Shown here: positions 1-5,809 of the stretch, in pieces
Layout of the letters: every line of letters begins with the position of its first letter
How positions within the stretch are numbered: the stretch's first letter is position 1
Source of the DNA: Anaerolineaceae bacterium
GTDB lineage: Bacteria; Chloroflexota; Anaerolineae; Anaerolineales; Anaerolineaceae
NCBI GenBank assembly: GCA_011620445.1
Contig: WOZB01000242.1
Location: 1-6,652, forward strand
Length of the DNA: 6,652 bases
Direction of reading: 5' to 3'
The notes under the pieces: generated by a model
Told to the model about the DNA's origin: nothing
Seen by the model: only the letters and a program-made list of their open reading frames with translations
Databases searched by the model: none
Program-made: the position numbers and the translations under genes

Positions 1-1
1 T

Positions 2-421
2 CCTCAGACGGGCAACTCAACCCCGGCTGGCTTCTCGGTCGACAATACTGTCTACATAACGGTGCGCGATTTGGCAACCCTGGGCGAATTGCTGGATACA
101 GCCATCCGCGCCGGCGCCAACCAGATTTACGGTATCAGTTTTGATATCACCGACCGGGCTGCTGCCCTCGTTCAGGCGCGCGATCTTGCTATCAAAGATG
201 CCCAGCAAAAGGCTGTGGACGTGGCTGAGGTAAGCGGTGTTGAACTTGGATTGGTGCAAGCCATCAACGTCAGCGACTCCAGTTTCGTACAGCCCTACAA
301 CCAATTTTATGGCATGGGCGGCGGCGGTGGAGAAGCCAAAAGTTTGGACTCTTCAGTTCCAGTCTCAGCTGGCCAAATTGTAATCACCTTTACTGCCAAC
401 CTGATCTACGCCATCAACTAA
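2..421 (+). CDS. SIMPL-domain (DUF541) protein, C-terminal part, 5' end outside window
   Basis: Partial gene: an open frame enters from the left edge (first full codon at base 2) and ends at TAA 419-421, giving 139 visible residues. The visible part reads like the second half of a SIMPL/DUF541 (YggE/BP26-like) domain. It has a strand segment (VDNTVYITVRDL), a helix (LGELLDTAIRAGANQIYG), the segment ISFDITD, and a long helix rich in Ala, Lys and Gln (ARDLAIKDAQQKAVDVAEVSG). It ends in a beta strand (QIVITFTANLIYAI) that runs to the stop, as is usual in the family. A glycine run (MGGGGGE, about bases 313-333) sits in a loop before the last strand and looks like a flexible insertion. An internal GTG at 62 is not the start, because homology-like sequence continues upstream of it. 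Family members are usually exported or periplasmic, but the N-terminus that would show a signal peptide is missing. The molecular function of the family is poorly known. A terminator follows, so it is probably the last gene of its unit. Confidence 0.85.
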   Translation, partial: PQTGNSTPAGFSVDNTVYITVRDLATLGELLDTAIRAGANQIYGISFDITDRAAALVQARDLAIKDAQQKAVDVAEVSGVELGLVQAINVSDSSFVQPYNQFYGMGGGGGEAKSLDSSVPVSAGQIVITFTANLIYAIN

Positions 422-427
422 GTAAGG

Positions 428-446
428 CACCCGTTTCCCACGGGTG
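428..446 (+). other. Small hairpin after the SIMPL gene
   Basis: CACCCGT (428-434) pairs with ACGGGTG (440-446) around a 5-nt loop (TTCCC), a perfect 7-bp stem starting 6 nt after the stop codon. It has no T-run behind it. It may protect the 3' end of the mRNA or assist the stronger terminator a few bases on. The pairing is seen; the role is inferred. Confidence 0.5.
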
Positions 447-450
447 TAAT

Positions 451-489
451 AAACACTCTGGAATACCCTAAGTCCCAGAGTGTTTTTTT
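451..489 (+). terminator. Rho-independent terminator of the SIMPL gene
   Basis: CACTCTGG (454-461) pairs perfectly with CCAGAGTG (475-482) across a 13-nt loop. Flanking AAA (451-453) can also pair with the first three of seven T residues (483-489). This is the classic stem plus U-tract form. It separates the left gene from the nitroreductase-pgm-kinase unit. Confidence 0.85.
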
Positions 490-540
490 ATGTGCTAATT
501 CAAGAGTGTGGGATGATAAAATGAGGAAAGAGAATAATTT

Positions 541-1143
541 ATGAAAAGTTCTGATATAAACCCTTACGATTACCGCCAACCTGATTATCCGATTGATCCC
601 TTTATCCTGCGGCGCTGGTCGCCGAGGGCGATGAACGGCGAGGTAATCGACAGAAAATCACTCATGACGCTCTTTGAGGCAGCCCGGTGGGCGCCATCCT
701 CTGGAAATGCACAGAACTGGCACTACTTTTTTGCACTCAACCCCAGTTCAGAATTCGACCTCTTTTATTCTTTCCTGGATGAGGGCAATCAGGCATGGTG
801 CCATCGGGCAGGAGCGCTAATCGTGGTGGTCGACCAGACCATCAGCGCCACTGGCAGATTAATCAACCCCCATGCTTTCAATGTGGGGCTTTCAGTTGAA
901 AACCTCCTCCTGCAAAGCTGGGCCATGGGTCTTCTGGCACATCCCATGACTGGATTTAACGCCGAGACTGCCAAAGCCCAGCTGAATCTGCCAGAGACAT
1001 GGTTGCCTTTAGCTATGATCGCAGTTGGACATTTTGGGGAAATCAGCGAGCTTTCGGAGAAAAATCAAGCCAGAGAATTCCCTAAGGGCCGAAAACCGAT
1101 CTCAGAAACTGTCCACGAAGGTCCCTTGATGCCAGAGAATTGA
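541..1143 (+). CDS. Nitroreductase-family FMN-dependent oxidoreductase
   Basis: 200 aa, the usual length of a compact nitroreductase-fold flavoprotein. These enzymes bind FMN as dimers and pass two electrons from NAD(P)H to nitro compounds, quinones, flavin or other acceptors. Visible marks are the N-terminal FMN-phosphate motif RRWSPRAM (24-31), the helix and loop [13 protein letters not shown] (48-60), the helix around [18 protein letters not shown] (114-131), and the C-terminal AVGHFGE (161-167) followed by a basic PKGRKPI stretch (181-187). The pattern RWSPRA plus AxWAPSS most resembles the TdsD-like branch of the superfamily, an assignment made from memory of motifs. No signal peptide is present, so it is cytoplasmic. 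The ATG start at 541 has a purine-rich ribosome site (GAGGAAAG, 523-530) 10 nt upstream. The stop lies 13 nt before pgm, so the two are probably co-transcribed. The physiological substrate cannot be told from sequence. Confidence 0.9.
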   Translation: MKSSDINPYDYRQPDYPIDPFILRRWSPRAMNGEVIDRKSLMTLFEAARWAPSSGNAQNWHYFFALNPSSEFDLFYSFLDEGNQAWCHRAGALIVVVDQTISATGRLINPHAFNVGLSVENLLLQSWAMGLLAHPMTGFNAETAKAQLNLPETWLPLAMIAVGHFGEISELSEKNQAREFPKGRKPISETVHEGPLMPEN

Positions 1144-1156
1144 AAGGAAAGTCATT

Positions 1157-2800
1157 ATGTCTATCCATCCTCTTGCTGGAAAACCAGCCCCCATCGAAAT
1201 ACTGACAAATATTCCCCGCCTTATCTCAGACTACTACCTGATTCATCCAGATCCGGAGAATTCTTTACAGGCAGTCGCCTTTGGCACTTCCGGGCACAGG
1301 GGAACTTCGTTCAAAGGCAGCTTTAATGAAGACCATGTGTTGGCAATTTGCCAGGCCATCCACGAATACCGCAGTGCCCAGGGTATTACCGGGCCGCTGA
1401 TTATGGGCATGGATACGCACGCACTTTCAGAACCAGCGCACGCCACAGCTATTGAGGTCTTTGCCGCCAACGGCGTGCAGGTGATCATCCACCAGGGCCT
1501 GAAGTACACCCCCACGCCCGTGGTCTCGCATGCTATTCTGAATTACAATGCCATGCGCAGCGAAGGCCTGGCTGACGGCGTGGTGATTTCCCCTTCCCAC
1601 AACCCACCGGAGGATGGCGGTTTTAAGTATAACCCCACCAACGGCGGACCCGCGGATACAACCACAACCAAATGGATTCAGGACCGCGCCAACGAAATCA
1701 TTCGAGGTAAGCTGAAAGCGGTCAAGCGGTTGCCCTATAAGCAAGCGTTAAAGTCAGAATTTGTCCATGAGGTGGATTTGACCACTCCTTATGTTGAGGA
1801 TTTGGAAAACGTGGTGGATATGCAAGCGATTGCTGGTTCGGGCATCCGCATTGGGGTTGACCCACTGGGAGGCTCAGGGCTGTATTATTGGGAACCGATC
1901 GCTGAAAAATATGGTCTCAATCTTGAAGTGGTCAATAAGCGCCTGGACCAGTCTTTTGCTTTTATGCCCCTGGACTGGGACGGAAAAATCCGCATGGATT
2001 GCTCCAGCCCCTTTGCCATGGCCAATCTGGTTGCCCTCAAGGATAAATTCGATATTGCCTTTGGCAATGACGCCGATTTCGACCGTCACGGCATTGTTAC
2101 TCCCAGCGTTGGTTTGGTACCCCCGAACCATTACCTGGCTGTAGCCATCTGGTACCTCTACCAACACCGGCCGGAATGGTCACCCACGGCCAAGGTAGGC
2201 AAGACCATGGTCTCGTCTTACGTCATCAACTGGGTATCCGAATTGATCAACCGCCAGCTTTACGAAGTGCCGGTAGGTTTCAAATGGTTTGTGCCTGGGC
2301 TTCTGGATGGCTCTTTGGGCTTTGGCGGCGAGGAAAGTGCCGGGGCTTCCTTCTTGCGAAAGAACGGCAATACCTGGACGACCGACAAGGATGGCATTAT
2401 TCTGGACCTTTTGGCAGCAGAAATCCTGGCCGTAACCGGCAAAGAGCCCGGGCAGCATTATGCTTACCTGGAAGCAGAACTTGGCCGCACCTGGTATGCC
2501 AGGGTGGACGCGCCTACCGGCCCAAAAGAAAAAACCATCCTGGGAAACATGGACCCTGGTCTGGTAAAGGCGGATACTTTAGCTGGCGACCTGATCACCG
2601 GCAAGGCCACCACCGCGCCCGGGAATTGTGCGGCCTTCGGCGGTTTGAAAGTGAGCACGGGCTACGGCTGGTTTGCCGCGCGGCCTTCGGGGACGGAAAA
2701 CGTTTACAAAATCTATGCTGAATCTCTGCGCTCTCAGGAACATTTGGAGCGCATCCAGGCGGAAGCCCGACTGATTGTGGACGAAGCGTTACAAGGATAA
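1157..2800 (+). CDS. pgm: Phosphoglucomutase (alpha-D-glucose phosphate-specific)
   Basis: 547 aa, essentially the length of E. coli Pgm. It interconverts alpha-glucose-1-phosphate and glucose-6-phosphate through a phosphoserine and a glucose-1,6-bisphosphate intermediate, linking glycogen and sugar-nucleotide synthesis with glycolysis. All four active-site loops of the alpha-D-phosphohexomutase family are present. The catalytic serine is Ser147 in [11 protein letters not shown] (145-155), followed by [12 protein letters not shown]. The Mg2+ loop is [12 protein letters not shown], with Asp305, Asp307 and Asp309. The sugar-specificity loop is GGEESAGAS (390-398). The phosphate-binding loop is [12 protein letters not shown] (509-520). 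The N-terminal FGTSGHRG (42-49) is also typical. The form [11 protein letters not shown] together with DRHGIV marks the E. coli-type Pgm subfamily rather than PMM/PGM or GlmM. The ATG at 1157 is preceded by AAAGGAAAG (1143-1151), a strong ribosome site overlapping the nitroreductase stop. The enzyme is cytoplasmic and looks intact. It is the middle gene of the probable operon. Confidence 0.97.
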   Translation: MSIHPLAGKPAPIEILTNIPRLISDYYLIHPDPENSLQAVAFGTSGHRGTSFKGSFNEDHVLAICQAIHEYRSAQGITGPLIMGMDTHALSEPAHATAIEVFAANGVQVIIHQGLKYTPTPVVSHAILNYNAMRSEGLADGVVISPSHNPPEDGGFKYNPTNGGPADTTTTKWIQDRANEIIRGKLKAVKRLPYKQALKSEFVHEVDLTTPYVEDLENVVDMQAIAGSGIRIGVDPLGGSGLYYWEPIAEKYGLNLEVVNKRLDQSFAFMPLDWDGKIRMDCSSPFAMANLVALKDKFDIAFGNDADFDRHGIVTPSVGLVPPNHYLAVAIWYLYQHRPEWSPTAKVGKTMVSSYVINWVSELINRQLYEVPVGFKWFVPGLLDGSLGFGGEESAGASFLRKNGNTWTTDKDGIILDLLAAEILAVTGKEPGQHYAYLEAELGRTWYARVDAPTGPKEKTILGNMDPGLVKADTLAGDLITGKATTAPGNCAAFGGLKVSTGYGWFAARPSGTENVYKIYAESLRSQEHLERIQAEARLIVDEALQG

Positions 2801-2804
2801 GATT

Positions 2805-3296
2805 GTGGATTCACAGCCGAAAAAGCCAACATTACACTTACTGGTTGGCTTACCATGTTCTGGCAAGAGTACTTACGCGCAAGCCATGCAGGCTGAGTTT
2901 CCATCGGTTATTCTGAATGCGGACTCGTGGGAACTGGCGCTCTTTGGGTCAATTTTTCCCAGCGAAAGGCATGAGAAAGTTCACGATCAGCTCGAAAAGC
3001 TTCTATGGGGGCTGGGGCAGGACATTCTGCGCCATGGCAGCAGCGTGGTCTTGGACTTTGGTTTTTGGGCCAGGGAAGAACGTGATTATTTCCGACAGGC
3101 TGCCGGTAAATTGGGTATTGGCTTCATGATTCATTACCTGGATACGCCACTGGATGTCATTCGGGAACGGGTGATTTCGCGGAGCGTCAGAGAAACCGAA
3201 TTCAATATCAGTTATGAAGACATTTTGCGTTGGAATCGCAATTTTGAGCCACCACATCCCAGGGACCCCGACACACGGATTATCAAGTTAATTTAA
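2805..3296 (+). CDS. Small P-loop kinase-like ATP-binding protein (AAA_33 / zeta-toxin-like fold)
   Basis: 163 aa from the preferred GTG start at 2805. An AAGGA ribosome site (2793-2797) lies 7 nt upstream, overlapping the end of pgm; the frame is open further up to TTG 2775, but that start would overlap pgm by 26 nt and adds nothing family-like. The Walker A loop is GLPCSGKST (15-23). NADSWELALFGS (38-49) has the Asp/Trp pattern seen after strand 2 in small-molecule kinases. A Walker B-like strand VVLDFGFW (81-88) follows. A basic lid-like region ERVISRSVRE (121-130) comes next, then the segment around ILRWNRNFEPP (140-150). This order fits the AAA_33 group of P-loop kinases, which includes relatives of zeta toxin, chloramphenicol phosphotransferase and polynucleotide kinase. 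It probably transfers phosphate from ATP to a small hydroxylated substrate, which cannot be named. No antitoxin-like partner is adjacent, so a toxin role is unlikely. It starts 4 nt after the pgm stop, so co-expression is expected. Confidence 0.85.
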   Translation: MDSQPKKPTLHLLVGLPCSGKSTYAQAMQAEFPSVILNADSWELALFGSIFPSERHEKVHDQLEKLLWGLGQDILRHGSSVVLDFGFWAREERDYFRQAAGKLGIGFMIHYLDTPLDVIRERVISRSVRETEFNISYEDILRWNRNFEPPHPRDPDTRIIKLI

Positions 3297-3313
3297 TGCC
3301 CAGGCGCAGGGCA
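3297..3313 (+). terminator. Weak hairpin at the end of the pgm-kinase operon
   Basis: TGCCC (3297-3301) pairs with GGGCA (3309-3313) around a 7-nt loop, immediately after the kinase stop. The flanking A3296 and T3314 can add one pair. The bases that follow (TCATTCTATT) are only moderately T-rich, so it is a poor intrinsic terminator and may be just a 3'-end stabilising hairpin. No better + strand terminator was seen in the gap up to 3537. Confidence 0.35.
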
Positions 3314-3490
3314 TCATTCTATTGGCTTAATCCCTGACATGATTTCAGCCCACGAAGTTCTACTCCTGTTTGATTCATTGGTTTCATTCAGAACCACCTA
3401 TCTGCCCATCGCTGGCGTTTCGTGCACAGACAGAAAAAACAAAACGGGAAAACTTCACTTCGTTCAAGGCGCCCCTATAACAACATAAGG

Positions 3491-3519
3491 CGTGGTGTCT
3501 CAGTCTACGACAGCCCACG
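3491..3519 (-). terminator. Hairpin downstream of cdsA, candidate terminator of frr-uppS-cdsA
   Basis: On the + strand, CGTGG-TGTC (3491-3499) pairs with GACA (3509-3512) and CCACG (3515-3519), a 9-bp stem with a 2-nt bulge (GC, 3513-3514) and a 9-nt loop. Read on the minus strand it begins 18 nt after the cdsA stop, where a terminator is expected. Past it on that strand lies CCTTATGTTGTTATA, which is T-rich but not a clean U-tract. The pairing is seen; termination is an inference, and the hairpin could also mark a dispersed intergenic repeat. Confidence 0.45.
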
Positions 3520-3537
3520 GAAATTTGCCTAAAGAAA

Positions 3538-4353
3538 TTAGCTGATCAACTTCAGAAAATAAAACGAAATTGTAACCGCCCAAATCCAGGTGTCAAAGCG
3601 ATCCAGGATACCCCCATGGCCAGGAATCATACGCCCGCTATCCTTTATACCTGCCACACGTTTGAGCATACTGATGAACACATCCCCAAAGATGGTAATC
3701 GCGCTGATCAGAAACGAGAGCATGACGCTGTGAACCACCGACATCCCGGTAAACAAACCGGTTCTGCTTAGCAGCAGACTCAAAACGATCCCGACAAAGA
3801 CCCCAAAAACGATCCCCCCCAGGTAGCCTTCCCAACTTTTATTCGGGCTGAGGCGAGGGGTGATTTTGTGGCGCCCAAAGCGCCTGCCGATAAAATACGC
3901 ACCCATATCCGCGAACCAGACAATAATCATGGTGATTATCAGCCACCAGTTACCCTGCGGCACGTGCGCCAAGGAAATAAAGTAGCCGCCCAGCCAACCC
4001 AGGTAAAGCGTGGACGCCAGGTGCAAGGCAAAAGTGAGGGAGGCCTGGATGTCCCCACGTTCGTAGCGCACAAGGCTGAGTATGGCTGAAGCCACAATCA
4101 AACAGACAACCATCACATCCGAATACTCAAAATTTGGAAAAATCATGCGCATGAGGACCAGCGCGGCTACCCCGCCAATAATCAGTGGTTCCGAGACATA
4201 ATAACCCATCCCGCGCAAGAGGCGGCAGAGTTCAAAAGCGCCAATGAGCAGCGCGGCAAGAAAGAAAATATCAGAGAATATGCCCCCCAGGTAGGCGATG
4301 GCCAAGATCAACGGCACAAAAACCGCAGCGGAAAAAACTCTCTCTTTAAGCAT
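3538..4353 (-). CDS. cdsA: Phosphatidate cytidylyltransferase (CDP-diglyceride synthase)
   Basis: 271 aa, normal for the family. This integral membrane enzyme makes CDP-diacylglycerol from CTP and phosphatidic acid, the branch point for anionic phospholipids. The complete C-terminal family signature is present in residues 228-254: S228, K231-R232, K237-D238, P244, H246-G247-G248, D251-R252 and D254. Upstream lie WFADMGAYFIGRRFG (146-160) and LSPNKSWEG (168-176), two more conserved cytosolic motifs. Many hydrophobic segments can be seen, at roughly 7-23, 26-45, 56-72, 79-95, 136-154, 178-196, 206-223 and 256-269. The ATG at 4353-4351 shares its A with the uppS stop (TAATG). No good Shine-Dalgarno lies before it; the nearest G-run (complement of 4369-4373) is about 15 nt away. 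Translation therefore probably depends on ribosomes finishing uppS. It is the last gene of the block and converges on the kinase gene across 241 nt. Confidence 0.96.
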   Translation of the reverse strand: MLKERVFSAAVFVPLILAIAYLGGIFSDIFFLAALLIGAFELCRLLRGMGYYVSEPLIIGGVAALVLMRMIFPNFEYSDVMVVCLIVASAILSLVRYERGDIQASLTFALHLASTLYLGWLGGYFISLAHVPQGNWWLIITMIIVWFADMGAYFIGRRFGRHKITPRLSPNKSWEGYLGGIVFGVFVGIVLSLLLSRTGLFTGMSVVHSVMLSFLISAITIFGDVFISMLKRVAGIKDSGRMIPGHGGILDRFDTWIWAVTISFYFLKLIS

Positions 4354-5072
4354 TATTTAGGTGTGACGCCCCCGAAGCGCCGTTCACGGTTGGCATAATC
4401 AGCCAATACCTGGTCCAACACCTCATCGGTAAAGTCCGGCCAGAGTGTTTTGGGGAAAGCCCATTCGGAGTAAGCCGACTCCCAAGTGAGGAAGTTACTG
4501 GTGCGTTGCTCCCCGGAAGTACGCAGGATCAAGTCCGGGTCGGGCACTTCAGGATTATCCAGGTAAGCGCTGATAGTGGCATCGGTGATATCCTCGGCCT
4601 TTATTCCAGCAGCTATTATTTTACGTACTGCCCGAACAATTTCATCCCGGCCACCATAGTTGAAGCCAAGAATCACCGTCATGCTGGTGTTGTCTTTAGT
4701 CAAAGCCAACGCGTTGCGCATTTTGACCTTCAAAGTCTCTGGTACTTTTTCATCCAATTTACCAGCATGCAGCAAACGGATATTCTCAGCGTGCAGTTCA
4801 GCCACTTCATGGTCGAAGAAAAAGGCCATCATTTCCATAAGGCCATCCACTTCTGCTTGGGGCCTGTTCCAGTTTTCCGTAGAAAAGGCATAGAGGGTCA
4901 GGTATTGAATGCCTCTTGCCCGACAAGCCAAAATTACCGGCTTAAGCAGCATGAAGCCTTCGCGGTGGCCAGCCATGCGATCAAGCCCGCGAGCTTTAGC
5001 CCAGCGGCCGTTCCCATCTAAAATGATCCCCATATGCCTGGGGATCTTATTCGTGGTTTCCACTTTCGGCAT
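4353..5072 (-). CDS. uppS: Isoprenyl transferase (cis-prenyltransferase, undecaprenyl diphosphate synthase family)
   Basis: 239 aa, usual length. It adds isopentenyl diphosphate units in cis to a short allylic diphosphate to make the long polyprenyl carrier lipid for cell-wall and surface-glycan synthesis. The N-terminal catalytic motif reads HMGIILDGNGRWAKARGL (13-30), with Asp19 as the Mg2+/diphosphate residue, followed by GHREG (35-39). The motif TLYAFSTENWNRP (59-71) follows. The C-terminal signature is DPDLILRTSGEQRTSNFL (178-195), then WESAYSEWAF (197-206) with Glu203 at the usual metal-site position. RTSGEQR replaces the common RTGGE form, a variant I believe occurs widely in the family. 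The chain length of the product cannot be read with confidence. The ATG at 5072 overlaps the frr stop by one base (TGATG); a GGAAG ribosome site (complement of 5077-5081) lies 4 nt upstream inside frr. The protein is cytosolic, working at the membrane face, and supplies the same membrane-building pathways as cdsA. Confidence 0.96.
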   Translation of the reverse strand: MPKVETTNKIPRHMGIILDGNGRWAKARGLDRMAGHREGFMLLKPVILACRARGIQYLTLYAFSTENWNRPQAEVDGLMEMMAFFFDHEVAELHAENIRLLHAGKLDEKVPETLKVKMRNALALTKDNTSMTVILGFNYGGRDEIVRAVRKIIAAGIKAEDITDATISAYLDNPEVPDPDLILRTSGEQRTSNFLTWESAYSEWAFPKTLWPDFTDEVLDQVLADYANRERRFGGVTPK

Positions 5073-5629
5073 CAGACTTCCATGATTTCTTTCTCTTTAC
5101 GGTAACCGATCTGGTCAACCTCTTCAGTCTTTTGTTCGATAATTTTTTGCAGTTTTTCTTCGCCGGCCTCCAGTTCATCCTCGGAGATCAGTTTTTCTTT
5201 TTCGTAATCGCGCATGTCCTTGAGGATGTCGCGGCGAATATTTCTCAGAGCCACCTTACACTCTTCCAAGCGCCCATTTACCAGTTTTACCAGGTCACGG
5301 CGGCGCTCTTCTGTAAGTGGGGGCAGGTTCAGGCGGATTTGTTTGCCGTCATTGTTGGGGGTCAGACCTAATTCTGATGCTTGAATAGCACGTTCGATGG
5401 CCTTCAGCGAGGAAGCGTCAAAAGGCTTGATGAGCAGCTGCCTGGCTTCAGGAACACTGATATTGGCCAGTTGGATCAGTGGCAGATTAGACCCATAGTA
5501 TTCTACCTGTAGTTTTTCAATCAAAGCTGGGCTGGCCCTGCCAGTGCGAATGGACATCAGGTCTGAACTCAGGTTGTCGAGGGCCGCATCCATACGGTCC
5601 GCGGCTGAGTCAAGTAAGTCTTTAATCAT
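5072..5629 (-). CDS. frr: Ribosome recycling factor
   Basis: 185 aa, the same length as E. coli RRF. With EF-G it splits the post-termination ribosome into subunits. The N-terminal helix carries MSIRTGRASPALIEKL (25-40). VEYYGSNLPL (42-51) opens the small domain, with NISVPEARQLLIKPFD (56-71). The stretch TPNNDGKQIRLNLPPLTEERR (90-110) follows. The conserved arginine region VALRNIRRD (126-134) includes Arg132 at the functionally important position. The rest is a long charged helix ending near YRKEKEIMEV (176-185). The ATG start at 5629-5627 has a strong GGGAGG site (complement of 5635-5640) 5 nt upstream. It is the first gene of the block, so the promoter should lie in 5641-5740. In many bacteria pyrH sits directly before frr; here it does not. 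Confidence 0.97.
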   Translation of the reverse strand: MIKDLLDSAADRMDAALDNLSSDLMSIRTGRASPALIEKLQVEYYGSNLPLIQLANISVPEARQLLIKPFDASSLKAIERAIQASELGLTPNNDGKQIRLNLPPLTEERRRDLVKLVNGRLEECKVALRNIRRDILKDMRDYEKEKLISEDELEAGEEKLQKIIEQKTEEVDQIGYRKEKEIMEV

Positions 5630-5660
5630 GAGAGCCTCCCATCGCAGAATAATCGATGGC

Positions 5661-5673
5661 TAAGGATACCTTA
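5661..5673. promoter_or_regulatory. Short inverted repeat in the frr upstream region
   Basis: TAAGG (5661-5665) and CCTTA (5669-5673) form a perfect 5-bp inverted repeat with a 3-nt centre, 32 nt before the frr start. It could be a half of an operator or chance in AT-rich leader DNA. No convincing -35/-10 pair for frr was found; TTGGCG with TATTAA on the minus strand has a spacer of only about 15 nt. Confidence 0.2.
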
Positions 5674-5742
5674 AAACAGGCATTTAATACAGAGCCCGTC
5701 GGCGCGCCAACGAGGAAATCATCCGCTGGGGCTGTTGGAGTT

Positions 5743-5772
5743 TTGCCACAATCTCAATTATTCGGGTATCAT
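5743..5772 (+). promoter_or_regulatory. Sigma-70-like promoter of the lipoprotein gene
   Basis: TTGCCA (5743-5748) and TATCAT (5767-5772) each match five of six bases of the -35 and -10 consensus and are 18 nt apart. Transcription would begin near 5779-5780, giving a leader of about 30 nt before the preferred TTG start at 5810. This also argues against the farther upstream in-frame starts. Consensus match is seen; activity is inferred. Confidence 0.6.
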
Positions 5773-5781
5773 TTTTAGAAT

Positions 5782-5796
5782 GGCTCCAATGGAGCC
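5782..5796 (+). other. Perfect hairpin at the 5' end of the lipoprotein mRNA
   Basis: GGCTCC (5782-5787) and GGAGCC (5791-5796) form a perfect 6-bp inverted repeat with an AAT loop. It lies just past the predicted transcription start and ends 4 nt before the ribosome site GGAG (5801-5804). It may act as a 5' stabilising hairpin or as a protein-binding operator. Confidence 0.45.
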
Positions 5797-5809
5797 CCCT
5801 GGAGAAACA

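Noticed and set aside
313..333. GGC-rich run as a possible repeat element
   Set aside because: It simply encodes a five-glycine loop in the SIMPL protein and is too short to be a repeat of interest.
491..525. Promoter for the nitroreductase operon with -10 at GATAAA (515-520)
   Set aside because: No acceptable -35 lies 16-18 nt upstream, so the operon promoter remains unlocated despite the terminator before it.
2176..2721. Long open frame of 181 aa overlapping pgm in another + frame
   Set aside because: It lies wholly inside the strongly conserved pgm gene, and its translation has a Gly/Arg-rich shadow composition with no recognisable motifs.
2775..2804. TTG 2775 as the kinase start
   Set aside because: It would overlap pgm by 26 nt. 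GTG 2805 has a well-placed AAGGA site and the family-like sequence begins only after it.
2805..3296. Kinase as a zeta-type toxin of a toxin-antitoxin pair
   Set aside because: No small antitoxin-like frame is adjacent on either side, and the gene is embedded in a metabolic operon.
3440..3540. Possible integron attC-like site (GTTCAAGGCGCC..., GCCTAA)
   Set aside because: The core boxes do not match: there is no RYYYAAC/GTTRRRY pair in the right arrangement, and no integrase or cassette genes are nearby.
4506..5021. 171-aa antisense open frame opposite uppS
   Set aside because: uppS is unmistakable from its conserved motifs, and the antisense translation shows no domain features.
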